A stretch of DNA of 62,978 nucleotides from CAZJWR01 sp964549765 (GTDB taxonomy: Bacteria; Zixibacteria; MSB-5A5; GN15; JAAZOE01): assembly GCA_964549765.1 (NCBI GenBank), contig CAZJWR010000015.1:1-62978 (forward strand). Direction: 5' to 3'. Shown one piece after another: positions 1 through 8,091 of this stretch. The position numbers and the translations under genes were made by a program. The notes under the pieces are model-generated. The model was given only the letters and a program-made list of their open reading frames with translations, did not search any database and was not told where the DNA came from. The number at the start of each line of letters is the position of its first letter. The first letter of the stretch is position 1.

Positions 1-1104
1 GTGATTGTGTGATATCTCTCCCGGTGGCACGAATAAATCGGCTATTGGAATTCCTGATGCCTTGGAAAAGTAAGCATCCGTCGCCTTGGCTTCCTCAAGG
101 CATTTGTCACCTTCAGCTTTCTTCTCCTGAGCGTAATTGAGTTTCGCCAACATGCCGAGGGCGTAGGCCTTCAATGGCGCAATTGGTTTGGTAGCCAGGA
201 AGTCATTGACGGCCTGCATCGCCAATGGAATCGATTTCCCCTTGGCTTGCTCGTCTTGCCAGGCGTTCATGATGTGATGATTTGCGATGACCAGATAGAG
301 AACTGAATTGGAAGGCTCAGCGTTCATGACCTTTTTGAGATAGTCCACGCCCTGATCGGTTTTGCCTTCCCGGAGACAAGTTTTCCCCAATTCTTCAAGC
401 ACCCGCATATTTCCCGGGTGCTGCTTTGCCATATCCTTCCAGTAAGTAATCCGATCAAAGTCATCGGGCATCATTATGCAATGTCCTTTGCCCGCAAGAA
501 CAGGGTCAATGACCTGTAATCTCGCTTCGTATTGAGCCGCCTTAGCCGTATCCCGGCCCAGTTCTTCCGGCAACCCACCGTACAGCTCAATGAGATTCAG
601 AATTGGTTCACCGTAATCAGGTTTCGATTCGAGGACTGCCTCATAAGCGAGACAGATTGCCGCCACATGTTCCTTGGCGTGTTCTTCATCGCTTTGCATA
701 GCCATGTATGCTTTGAAGAATGTCACTCGGGCGTCAAAGTGCCGATAGACAGGATTGCCGGGATCAAGCTCAACGGCCTTCTGAATCGCTTTCTCGGCGC
801 TCCCGATAGTATTTTGCATATTTTTCGGATCGCCTGGACCCATGTAGTAGCATAACCGGGCAAGTTCATAGTACCCAGCGGCATCTGCGGGGTTTGCGGT
901 GATGTGATCATTAAGCAAAGTTTTTGCCTCGTCCACCTTGCCGTCCAGCCGCAGTTGATACGCCTTGGTGACTGCGTCGCCCGATTGGATATCGCCGCTT
1001 AAAGCAACACCACCGCATACGATGATGATTGCTATAGCCCCAAAGAGCCGAGCAAGCAAGCTTTGCAGCAGATCATCCACCAGAAATTGAGTGAAACGTT
1101 TCAT
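1..1104 (-). CDS. TPR-like membrane-anchored or exported protein (partial, C-terminus off the window)
   Basis: The minus strand reads open from an ATG at 1104 to the first base of the window: 368 codons with no stop, so the 3' end is missing. An AGAGGAG ribosome-binding site sits 5 bases before the ATG. Residues about 15-35 (LLARLFGAIAIIIVCGGVAL) form a signal peptide or anchor. From about residue 40 the chain is helical with tetratricopeptide-like units, such as KAYQLRLDGKVDEAKTLLND, YYELARLCYYMG and LEELGKTCLREGKTDQGVDY. TPR proteins scaffold protein-protein contacts; no enzyme motif is visible. It lies downstream of, and on the same strand as, the XRE/membrane protein group but is separated from it by about 110 bases, so co-transcription is possible but unproven. 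Confidence 0.85.
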   Translation of the reverse strand, partial: MKRFTQFLVDDLLQSLLARLFGAIAIIIVCGGVALSGDIQSGDAVTKAYQLRLDGKVDEAKTLLNDHITANPADAAGYYELARLCYYMGPGDPKNMQNTIGSAEKAIQKAVELDPGNPVYRHFDARVTFFKAYMAMQSDEEHAKEHVAAICLAYEAVLESKPDYGEPILNLIELYGGLPEELGRDTAKAAQYEARLQVIDPVLAGKGHCIMMPDDFDRITYWKDMAKQHPGNMRVLEELGKTCLREGKTDQGVDYLKKVMNAEPSNSVLYLVIANHHIMNAWQDEQAKGKSIPLAMQAVNDFLATKPIAPLKAYALGMLAKLNYAQEKKAEGDKCLEEAKATDAYFSKASGIPIADLFVPPGEISHNH

Positions 1105-1215
1105 AAAAACTCCTCTCAGGTTTTCAGAAGGGCCGCCGCCGGATCTCCTTACATGCGGGCTATCCAGCCAGTAGTTAGCGATAATCCGTCAGTACACGGC
1201 GACTCCAAATTGTTC

Positions 1216-2508
1216 CTACTTCTTGCCTCCAACTAACTGTCCATCACGATTAAATCTTACTGCATCCCCCTTTCTGAATCTCTGCCCTTCAATGGTGAAG
1301 CTTTCTGACAGTTCACAGTATCTCAGTTGTCCGTTTTCATAAAATCCGGTGCTGCCATCTTTACCGCTGTCCTCTATCCAGCCCAACAAAGCAGATAGAA
1401 ACTGGAACCTGGCGCAAGGAATCCCCTGTATGATTTCATCTTGTGCCAGCCAAGCTGTCTTCAGTTGTCCATTCGGATGAAAACCAGTCATGAATCCATC
1501 CTTTTCGCCCCGACAAAGATGTCCCTGGATTTCGGTGTTCTGCTTGAGAAAGCACCAGTCGAGGTAACCATCGGAGGTTAAATGAACGACAGTGCCGGCT
1601 GGAAGCGGCTGTCCGGAGAGTGTGTCTTCGCGTCCTAATGTGCATGACGTCAGTTTCCCGTTCTGGTAGTATTCGACCGAGCCTACACAGGAAATGTCCT
1701 GAATTTCCACCACCTCCCCATCGGGTCCGGCTGCCATCCGACTCGTAACTGGTTCATTGCGACCGCCAAAAATCATGAGCAATGTAAAGACCACTGCCGC
1801 GCCTGCTCCCAAAGTTCCAAAAATACCTGCTCGGAGTCGGGGAGACACTTCCGCCTCCTGATCTCCTCTTCCCAGAAATAAGCAGGTTGATGCAGTTACT
1901 ACTGGCGTTATGAAGAACAACCACAGACCTGTACCTACTTCCCGAAAATCGTAAAGATCGAAAGCAAAAATCGCCCCGATTGCTGCTGCTGCCAGAAGGA
2001 AAGCCATTGCTTTTGGGAATTTCCTTGCCAGCTGACCAAATCCGATAATGATACCCCCAACGACAATGCCTAATACTGAAGCGACAGAGAACCCACCTTC
2101 AGCGATAATGAACAGCGCAAGGAACACACCTACGGCACTTATTATCACAACGCCGGCCTTACGATACTCGCCAACCATTATTAGCCCAGTGATTGCCTTG
2201 GCAGCGAGGCCGAGGTAGATCAATTCGTATAGTTCTTCCGGATATTGTCCTCGAGAGATTCGCCAAAGAGCGAAACCGACCGCCGCCAGCATCACAACAA
2301 TAAACCCGATATTGCCTGACCGGGAGTGAATAGTAAGTTGACGCTCATCGGCGTATTGCCTGGCAATCCCAAACTCATGAAGTGCGGGACGGATCAAATA
2401 GGCGACGACGAATAATAGCAATGCAAATTCGTAGCCCATAACCGCCAGTGCTACGCCGACACAGCAAAGCCCGCAGGCGAAGAAGAGAAACTTGTCTCGT
2501 TTAAACAC
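1216..2508 (-). CDS. Multi-pass membrane protein with C-terminal MORN-like repeats (paralogue of 2635-3324)
   Basis: 430 residues if read from the GTG at 2508. That start has GGAGG 9 bases upstream and aligns exactly with the ATG of the neighbouring paralogue (VFKRDK versus MFKRDP), so I prefer it to the ATG 33 bases earlier. The first ~250 residues hold about seven or eight hydrophobic segments; between the second and third is the motif DERQLTIHSRSGNIGF (D54-E55-R56), almost the same as in the paralogue. The last ~165 residues contain MORN/YwqK-like units (YYQNGKLTSC, FHPNGQLKTA, FYENGQLRYC, FNRDGQLVGG). Function is unknown. The paralogue lacks the repeat tail, so this copy is a duplication that gained, or the other lost, the extension. 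Upstream lies the tail of a lost XRE regulator. Confidence 0.82.
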   Translation of the reverse strand: MFKRDKFLFFACGLCCVGVALAVMGYEFALLLFVVAYLIRPALHEFGIARQYADERQLTIHSRSGNIGFIVVMLAAVGFALWRISRGQYPEELYELIYLGLAAKAITGLIMVGEYRKAGVVIISAVGVFLALFIIAEGGFSVASVLGIVVGGIIIGFGQLARKFPKAMAFLLAAAAIGAIFAFDLYDFREVGTGLWLFFITPVVTASTCLFLGRGDQEAEVSPRLRAGIFGTLGAGAAVVFTLLMIFGGRNEPVTSRMAAGPDGEVVEIQDISCVGSVEYYQNGKLTSCTLGREDTLSGQPLPAGTVVHLTSDGYLDWCFLKQNTEIQGHLCRGEKDGFMTGFHPNGQLKTAWLAQDEIIQGIPCARFQFLSALLGWIEDSGKDGSTGFYENGQLRYCELSESFTIEGQRFRKGDAVRFNRDGQLVGGKK

Positions 2509-2587
2509 AGTCTTTATCCTCCAGCAAAAACAGTTCTTCAACGGCAGCTTTGAGCTTCTCCTCCCGAAGAAGCGCCGGTTTCACTTC
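2501..2587 (-). pseudogene. Remnant of an XRE-type regulator (C-terminal ~28 codons only)
   Basis: Immediately before the GTG of the membrane protein at 2508, the minus strand encodes EVKPALLREEKLKAA followed by VEELFLLEDKDCV and a TAA that overlaps the downstream start. The intact regulator at 3317-3526 ends SVKLALLLAETLETT VEELFVLEEKDHV and overlaps its own downstream gene in the same way. A TAG directly precedes the remnant, and no helix-turn-helix is readable upstream. It therefore appears that the regulator plus membrane-protein unit was duplicated in tandem and the second regulator then decayed, leaving only the part that carries the downstream ribosome-binding site. Confidence 0.7.
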
Positions 2588-2634
2588 CTATTGCGAGCGG
2601 TTTCATCTGTTCTTTGGCTGATTCAGTTAATGTG

Positions 2635-3324
2635 TCACGTCGTGCCTTGCGGTTCTGAATGGCTGTCGATTTTGTCCTGCCTGAAAAGGTACAGAGCCGC
2701 AAGTGTCAGGGGCACACCGACAATAAGCGCCGTTCCAATCGATGTCCAGTTAAGGCCTCTGCTGAAGATCATCGTGAGAAGAAATGCCGTTATGGCAAAG
2801 ATCACTATGCCAATCGACCTTGGGTATTTCCCGGACAGCAGGCCGACGACAGCAATTGCACTTCCGGGAAGTGCATCCATCAGCTTGTCCTGAAATGGTG
2901 GACTCCCTTCCAAAAATCCAAATAGAGCTATCAGGAGACCGACAGAGGTTATGATCAGAGATGGTGCCTTTTGGAAGTCCTTTACCAGGATCACATTTAA
3001 CAGTGCTTTGGCAGCAAGCCCGATGACAATGACCATAGCGAAGAGTTCATACGCATGGTTGTCTTCAGCTGCAAGTTTGATGGCGGCAATGACGCATGCA
3101 ATCATCATAACGGCGAACGCAATATTGCCCGAACGGTAATGAATCGTCATTTGACGCTCATCGATTCTCTTCCGGCCGACTCCGAGTGATGCCAGAGTTG
3201 GACGCAGGAGATAGGAAGCTATCATGAGTGTCAGCCAGGACTGGTCCTGTGTCGCTGCGAATAGCCCCAGCGCCGCAACGAAGATGCCGCTCGCCCACCA
3301 GAAAATAGGATCTCTTTTAAACAT
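2635..3324 (-). CDS. Multi-pass membrane protein paired with the XRE regulator
   Basis: 229 residues from the ATG at 3324, which follows GGAGGAGAAAGACC and overlaps the last 8 bases of the regulator gene, implying translational coupling. An ATG 21 bases further up lacks a ribosome-binding site. About seven hydrophobic segments cover most of the length. The short cytoplasmic-looking motif DERQMTIHYRSGNIAF (D55-E56-R57) lies between the second and third segments and is shared with the paralogue at 1216-2508. The DER motif resembles the one in DUF2178-type membrane proteins, which often sit beside small helix-turn-helix regulators. The biochemical role is unknown; sensing for, or being controlled by, the adjacent regulator is an inference from the conserved pairing. 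Confidence 0.85.
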   Translation of the reverse strand: MFKRDPIFWWASGIFVAALGLFAATQDQSWLTLMIASYLLRPTLASLGVGRKRIDERQMTIHYRSGNIAFAVMMIACVIAAIKLAAEDNHAYELFAMVIVIGLAAKALLNVILVKDFQKAPSLIITSVGLLIALFGFLEGSPPFQDKLMDALPGSAIAVVGLLSGKYPRSIGIVIFAITAFLLTMIFSRGLNWTSIGTALIVGVPLTLAALYLFRQDKIDSHSEPQGTT

Positions 3325-3526
3325 GGTCTTTCTCCTCCAGTACAAAGAGTTCTTCGACGGTGGTTTCGAGTGTCTCCGCCAGAAGCAAAGCCAGCTTCAC
3401 CGACGGGGCGTAGTCACCTTTCTCAATAGAGACTATGGTCTGTCGTGACACCGAGACCATATCGGCGAGTTGCTGTTGGCTGAGTTCACCTCGCTCAAAC
3501 CTGAATCTGCGAAGAGTCGTTTTCAT
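3317..3526 (-). CDS. Small XRE-family transcriptional regulator
   Basis: A 69-residue protein made almost entirely of one Cro/C1-type helix-turn-helix: LSQQQLADMVSVSRQTIVSIEKG at about 15-37 is the two-helix DNA-binding core, followed by a helical tail ending VEELFVLEEKDHV. It has no sensor domain, as is usual for this short class. It is first in a unit with the membrane protein at 2635-3324, with an 8-base overlap. A good sigma-70 promoter and an inverted repeat lie about 50-100 bases upstream, so autoregulation is likely. Specific target genes cannot be read from the sequence. Confidence 0.9.
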   Translation of the reverse strand: MKTTLRRFRFERGELSQQQLADMVSVSRQTIVSIEKGDYAPSVKLALLLAETLETTVEELFVLEEKDHV

Positions 3527-3573
3527 CTGACTTGTTTCATTTCCTACACGTTGTTCGTTTTCATCTTGACCTA

Positions 3574-3602
3574 ATTGTAAATAATTATCGACAGAATGTC
3601 AA
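3574..3602 (-). promoter_or_regulatory. Sigma-70-type promoter of the XRE regulator
   Basis: On the minus strand a perfect TTGACA (3602-3597) is followed after 17 bases by TACAAT (3579-3574). The expected transcription start is near 3567, about 40 bases before the regulator ATG. Spacing and hexamers match the consensus well. Confidence 0.7.
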
Positions 3603-3622
3603 GTATTATTGACAACTTGACA
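3597..3622. promoter_or_regulatory. Candidate XRE operator: inverted and direct TTGACA half-sites
   Basis: TGTCAA (3597-3602), six bases, TTGACA (3609-3614), then another TTGACA (3617-3622). The inverted repeat covers the -35 box of the regulator promoter, a typical position for self-repression. One half-site is also the -35 itself, so part of the pattern could be coincidence. Confidence 0.5.
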
Positions 3623-3810
3623 AGAAACTTTTACATTATCTTGGTGTTAGGTGAGAATCGGGCTGGGAAAAGAACCGTGACCAAAACGTGACCGAATCAA
3701 TGTCACGATATTCGGTGTTATTGGGGGATATAGGCTTACAAAGGCAGGGGTGGGGCGTATAATACCCCCGTCCTACAGGTAAGCTATTGTATTGTAATGG
3801 GTTGTCCAAA

Positions 3811-4171
3811 TGGAGGTGGGGGGAATCGAACCCCCGTCCGAGGAAGGCGTCAAACCGCCGTCTACGCGCGTAGCCAACCTATTATGTCTCGCCGGCGGCC
3901 CCGCCGGAGGGCAGGCACAAGGCCGTCAGCCAGTCTGGTTTTTCTGTTTAAGCCCGATAGCCAGGCGCTATGGGGCCGAGTCTCCTTTTCCGACGCCCCG
4001 ATCCGGACGCTGGAGGCAAAGCTTCCGGGAGGACGGGTCACCTAATTAACTAGGCAGCCATGGCGTAATTGTATTCGCCACTTATTGGTTTACCGGATAG
4101 TTTACGAGTTATCCGATAATCTCGACGCGCAGGCAATTCCCCACCAACCCCGTCGAAACCATGTCACCCCC
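3811..4171 (-). ncRNA. ssrA: Transfer-messenger RNA (tmRNA)
   Basis: The 5' end at 4171 reads GGGGGUGACAUGGUUUCGACG, the conserved tmRNA start. The 3' end at 3811 reads GGGGGUUCGAUUCCCCCCA then CCUCCA, a T-arm followed by the acceptor strand; GGGGGUG pairs with CACCUCC (one G-U). The CCA tail is not encoded. The mRNA-like part (4079-4053) encodes the tag GEYNYAMAA followed by UAG; the AMAA end fits the usual degron that hands rescued proteins to ClpXP-type proteases. The length of 361 is typical. tmRNA frees ribosomes stalled on broken messages together with SmpB. The resume codon is inferred from the tag frame; a Gly first codon is less common than Ala. Confidence 0.95.
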
Positions 4172-4186
4172 ATGCTTTTCGACCGG

Positions 4187-4214
4187 TTGACAAAGAACTG
4201 TTTTCCTTTGTCAA
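4187..4214. repeat. Inverted repeat upstream of tmRNA
   Basis: Perfect 9-base arms TTGACAAAG (4187-4195) and CTTTGTCAA (4206-4214) around a 10-base spacer, 16 bases before the mature tmRNA 5' end. It could be an operator, or a hairpin in the tmRNA precursor removed by RNase P. No clear -10 box is placed to use its TTGACA. Confidence 0.5.
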
Positions 4215-4360
4215 AGAGCAGACATACGGTATCATCGACAGGTATCGCCGTCTTCAAGATAGCCTAAATTCCCGATCTGTCAATGATTTCCACCATCAGA
4301 TGAAACGTCAAAGTCGACCGGAAGTTCCAAAATTCGGAACGGTGCGCAGCTGACCGGAGA

Positions 4361-5758
4361 TCAAATATCCACGTTCGGATGACGGCGGACGGTCTGAAGG
4401 TCGCCGGGCATGAAATGACCGCGCCGGACGAGTCTTTCGGTATAGATGGTCGCATCCGAGAGTTTCTTGCGAATCCCGAAACTGATCGCCACCGTAATGG
4501 CCATCGGGATTATCACGGTGTAATCGCGAGTCATTTCGAAAATCATGACAATGGCAGTCATAGCCGCGCCGGTCGAACCGCCGATGACCCCGGCCATCCC
4601 GGCCACGGCAAAAGCCGGCGGCGATACGCCGAGCGTGGGGAAGATCATATTGATGATGATCCCGTAGGCGCCACCCAGCGTTGCGCCCATAAAAAGGCCC
4701 GGTGAGAATATGCCGCCGGAGGCCCCCGACCCGAGGGTCAATGATACGGATAGCAATTTCAACGCAAACAGAAGCAATAGAAGTAGGACGGTATCGAGGT
4801 TTCCGGTCAGGACATCCTGGATGGTGGAATAGCCGATGCCCTGGATATAGTAATGCCCGAAAGCCCGGAACATAATATACATCATGATGCCGACGATGGC
4901 CATACCGCTCATGTGCCGCAGATAATAGCTGGATTTGATGTGTTTCTCAAAAAACTCTTCGAAGCCATAGATCGATTTAATGTACAGCGCGGACACAAGG
5001 CCCATGATGACTCCCAATCCGGCATAGGCAAGCAATCCCCAGGGGCTGGCCACATGAAAATAAGGAGTCTCCAGACCCGGCACGACGAAAGACGGGTTGG
5101 CGCCGAAAAACAATTGTCCGACATATGTTGCGGTGACGGTTGCGATCGAAACCGGAACCAGCGTGCGGACGCTGATTTCGTGCATCATGATTTCCGATGC
5201 GAAAAGTATGCCTCCGATGGGAGTGTTGAATGTGGCGGCGATGCCGCCGCCGGCGCCCGCCGCGATTAGGGTAACTCGCTGCCATGGAGATAATTTGAGA
5301 ATTTGCCCGATGGTCGAACCGAACGACGAACCGATCTGTATGAATGGCCCCTCGCGCCCGACCGCGCCGCCGCTGCCGATGGAAAGCGCCGACGCCAGCG
5401 CTTTGATGACGGCCACGATCGGCCGAATGATTCCCTTGCTGTAATAAATCGCGTCGATGACTTCAGGGACGCCGTGCCCCTTGGCCTCGGGAGCGAAATT
5501 CTTGACGAGAAAAACGACACCGATCGCGCCGAGGATCGGAACCAGAATCACAAATCCGCCCCAGGGACTGGATGCGGTATACACGTTGGCATCGTAGAGA
5601 AAGGAGAATTTGCCCAGAAACAGGATATTATGGATAATGGCGATCAGCCAGCGAAAAACAACCGCGCCCATGCCGGCCGCTGCGCCGAGGATGACTGTCA
5701 GCAAAGCGAAATTGAGTTGTCCGAACGTTCTCTCGGTAGCTGTGATCTTCTCGGCCAT
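4361..5758 (-). CDS. CLC-family chloride channel/transporter, short form without CBS domains
   Basis: 465 residues with the CLC hallmarks in order: GHGVPEV at 94-100, GSGGAVGREGPFIQIG at 128-143 with the gating glutamate at E136, and GSGASGGIFSPGLF at 343-356. About a dozen or more hydrophobic helices fill the protein. CLC proteins pass Cl- across the inner membrane, either as channels or as Cl-/H+ antiporters. By alignment from memory with the E. coli protein, the internal proton glutamate (E203) corresponds to I190 here (FASEIM), so the transport mode is uncertain. Unlike the homologue at 31418-33169 it stops right after the membrane domain. It follows pgl, 48 bases away on the same strand, and may be the last gene of the sugar block. 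Confidence 0.92.
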   Translation of the reverse strand: MAEKITATERTFGQLNFALLTVILGAAAGMGAVVFRWLIAIIHNILFLGKFSFLYDANVYTASSPWGGFVILVPILGAIGVVFLVKNFAPEAKGHGVPEVIDAIYYSKGIIRPIVAVIKALASALSIGSGGAVGREGPFIQIGSSFGSTIGQILKLSPWQRVTLIAAGAGGGIAATFNTPIGGILFASEIMMHEISVRTLVPVSIATVTATYVGQLFFGANPSFVVPGLETPYFHVASPWGLLAYAGLGVIMGLVSALYIKSIYGFEEFFEKHIKSSYYLRHMSGMAIVGIMMYIMFRAFGHYYIQGIGYSTIQDVLTGNLDTVLLLLLLFALKLLSVSLTLGSGASGGIFSPGLFMGATLGGAYGIIINMIFPTLGVSPPAFAVAGMAGVIGGSTGAAMTAIVMIFEMTRDYTVIIPMAITVAISFGIRKKLSDATIYTERLVRRGHFMPGDLQTVRRHPNVDI

Positions 5759-5806
5759 ATCGCGAAAATCCCCAATTCCTCGTCTGATCAGTGCCTCGTC
5801 TCCCGA

Positions 5807-6550
5807 CTATTTTTCCCGGTGCGAAACACTTTCAAGAAAGAAAGCCGCTTCCTCGTCGACATACCAATACAATTCACCATCGACCGGCGCGATCAATTGC
5901 GCTGGAAGTCGTTTCGGTTCGGCATCGCCGTCCAGGACTTCATGAAGAACATGGGCTTTTTCTTTTCCGGCGACAAGAAAAACAATCCGCCGCGATTGGT
6001 TGATCGTCCACGACGTCAGGCTGACGCGATGCATCTTCTGCTCTTCGACAAAAACCTCGGAGACCCAGCGTTTAGTTTCATCGACTATGGGTGTGCCGGG
6101 AAAAAGTGACGCGGTGTGGCCGTTTTCTCCCAGACCCAGAAATGTCAGATCGAAGCGGGGGGTTTTATTGTCGAAAAATTCATGCAGTTGCTTTTCATAC
6201 AACCGCGCCGCCTCGCGGGGCGGTAAATCCGATTCGATGCGGTGTATGTGCGCTTCGTTGATGGGCACTTTGCTCAGCAATTGATCAATGGCGTTGTCGG
6301 CGTTATTCCGGGGATCATCGAGGGGAACGCACCGTTCATCGCCCCAGAAAACGTGAATTCTATCCCACGGAACCCGGTTATTAAACGGCGACGAGGCGAG
6401 AAATTCATGCATCCGACGCGGCGTGTTGCCGCCGCAAAGAGCTACTATATATTTCCCGCGGGCGTCGACGGCTTTTTTCGCGGCAACCGCAAACAACTCG
6501 GCTGCGGCGCGGCTCATTGCATCGATATCTGCGAAAACCGAGACAGTCAT
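5807..6550 (-). CDS. pgl: 6-phosphogluconolactonase
   Basis: 247 residues from the ATG at 6550, 8 bases after the zwf stop with a GGAAG-type site ahead. A longer frame exists but would run into zwf. Motifs of the glucosamine-6-phosphate isomerase/6-phosphogluconolactonase fold are clear: ALCGGNTPRRMHE, WDRIHVFWGDERCVP, and FLGLGENGHTASLFPGT. The enzyme hydrolyses 6-phosphoglucono-delta-lactone to 6-phosphogluconate in the cytoplasm, step two of the oxidative pentose phosphate pathway. Position directly behind zwf and gnd, supplying the steps before and after, makes the assignment firm. Confidence 0.95.
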   Translation of the reverse strand: MTVSVFADIDAMSRAAAELFAVAAKKAVDARGKYIVALCGGNTPRRMHEFLASSPFNNRVPWDRIHVFWGDERCVPLDDPRNNADNAIDQLLSKVPINEAHIHRIESDLPPREAARLYEKQLHEFFDNKTPRFDLTFLGLGENGHTASLFPGTPIVDETKRWVSEVFVEEQKMHRVSLTSWTINQSRRIVFLVAGKEKAHVLHEVLDGDAEPKRLPAQLIAPVDGELYWYVDEEAAFFLESVSHREK

Positions 6551-6558
6551 GGTCGGCC

Positions 6559-8082
6559 CTAATCTTCCTCTTCCGCGACCGGCTGCGGCAGATCGATCCA
6601 GGTATTGCCATCGCGCGCGATCAATGCTTCGGCGTCTTCCGGCCCCCATGTGCCCGAACCGTAATTGGGGAAATCCAGAGGCGGCGTCGATTCCCAGATT
6701 TCGATGATCGGCATCAGAAGATTCCAGGCGGCCTCAACCTGATCGGCCCGCATGAACAGCGTGGCGTCGCCGAGCATGATATCCAGAAGAAGAGTCTCGT
6801 ATGCTTCCGGGGGTTCGCTCTTGGAGGCCTCGTCGTAATTGAAATGCATATCGACCGGCTGTAGCAGCATTTTCAAACCCGGTTGCTTGGCCTGAATTCT
6901 CAGCCGAAGCCCTCGCTGCGGCTGGATGCTGAATATCAGCCGGTTGGCCTGCCAGTTTTCGGCGACTTCGGTCGGAAACGCCTGATGCGGCACCGGCTTG
7001 AACTGGACGATGACAAGCGAGGATTTCTTGGGGAGGCGCTTGCCGGATCGCACATAGAATGGCACCTCCTGCCAACGCCAGTTATCGATGAAGAATTTCA
7101 CGGCCGCGAATGTTTCCGTGGCGGAATCCCGGGCGACATCCGGCTCCTCGCGGTATGCTTTGACCTTCTTTCCCTCGATCCATCCCGCGCCGTATTGACC
7201 CCGGATGGCATTCTGATGCACGTCGTCACTGCGGATGCGCCGCACGGCATGCAGGACGTCAACCTTACGATTGCGCACTTCGTCGGCATCGAACGACACC
7301 GGTGGTTCCATACCGATCAAGCACAGAAGCTGCATCATGTGGTTTTGTATCATATCGCGCAGGGCGCCTGCCTTGTCGTAATAGCCGCCGCGATGCTCCA
7401 CGCCCACCTGTTCGGCGACAGTTATCTGCACGTGATCGATATAGTTGCGATTCCAAAGCGGTTCGAACAGGGCGTTGGCAAAGCGGAAAGCCAGGATATT
7501 CTGGATCGTTTCCTTGCCGAGGTAATGGTCGATTCTGAAAATCTGACATTCATCAAACCGCTTCCCCAGCATCGTATTCAATTCGCGGGCGCTGTCGAGA
7601 TCCCGGCCGAACGGCTTTTCGACCACCACTCGATCCCGCTTGCGTTCTCTGGTCAGATGAGCCTTGTCGAGATTCTGCGCGATTTTTTCAATAAGCGCCG
7701 GCGGCACCGCGAAATAATATATCCGGTCGGCCTTCGCGCCCCATTGTTTCTCCAGTTCCTCCACGCGCTTGGCAAGCTTGGTATAAGTCTGCGCGTTAGT
7801 AAAATCTGCCTTCATATATTCGATCAGGGACGCGAATTTTTTCCAGTCGGATGCCTTGGCCTTGCCGTGACGTGAAAATTTGTTCACGCCCTTCTCCAAT
7901 TCGTTCCGCAATTTGTCGGAAGATAATTCCTTCGCATCAAGGCCGATGATGGCAATACGTTCGGGAAGTCGCCCGTCCAGGTATAGGCAATACACCGATG
8001 GGACCAGTTTGCGCCAGGTCAGATCGCCGCCCGCGCCGAATATGACGAGAATAGTCGCTTCCGGGGTCTTGGCTGTCTCCAT
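6559..8082 (-). CDS. zwf: Glucose-6-phosphate 1-dehydrogenase
   Basis: 507 residues, the normal length. The dinucleotide-binding motif FGAGGDLTWRK is at 15-25, and the substrate and catalytic motif RIDHYLGKE is at 183-191 (the His is the general base). EKPFG at 155-159 is also conserved. It oxidises glucose-6-phosphate to 6-phosphogluconolactone with NAD(P)+ and begins the oxidative pentose phosphate pathway. It lies between gnd (9 bases upstream) and pgl (8 bases downstream), so the three oxidative-branch genes form one tight transcription unit. Confidence 0.97.
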   Translation of the reverse strand: METAKTPEATILVIFGAGGDLTWRKLVPSVYCLYLDGRLPERIAIIGLDAKELSSDKLRNELEKGVNKFSRHGKAKASDWKKFASLIEYMKADFTNAQTYTKLAKRVEELEKQWGAKADRIYYFAVPPALIEKIAQNLDKAHLTRERKRDRVVVEKPFGRDLDSARELNTMLGKRFDECQIFRIDHYLGKETIQNILAFRFANALFEPLWNRNYIDHVQITVAEQVGVEHRGGYYDKAGALRDMIQNHMMQLLCLIGMEPPVSFDADEVRNRKVDVLHAVRRIRSDDVHQNAIRGQYGAGWIEGKKVKAYREEPDVARDSATETFAAVKFFIDNWRWQEVPFYVRSGKRLPKKSSLVIVQFKPVPHQAFPTEVAENWQANRLIFSIQPQRGLRLRIQAKQPGLKMLLQPVDMHFNYDEASKSEPPEAYETLLLDIMLGDATLFMRADQVEAAWNLLMPIIEIWESTPPLDFPNYGSGTWGPEDAEALIARDGNTWIDLPQPVAEEED

Positions 8083-8091
8083 GTCGCCTCC

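Noticed and set aside
3797..4049. Short plus-strand frames (for example with GGNRTPVRGR) over the tmRNA
   Set aside because: They are antisense to the T-arm and the structured end of tmRNA; a known artefact of annotation.
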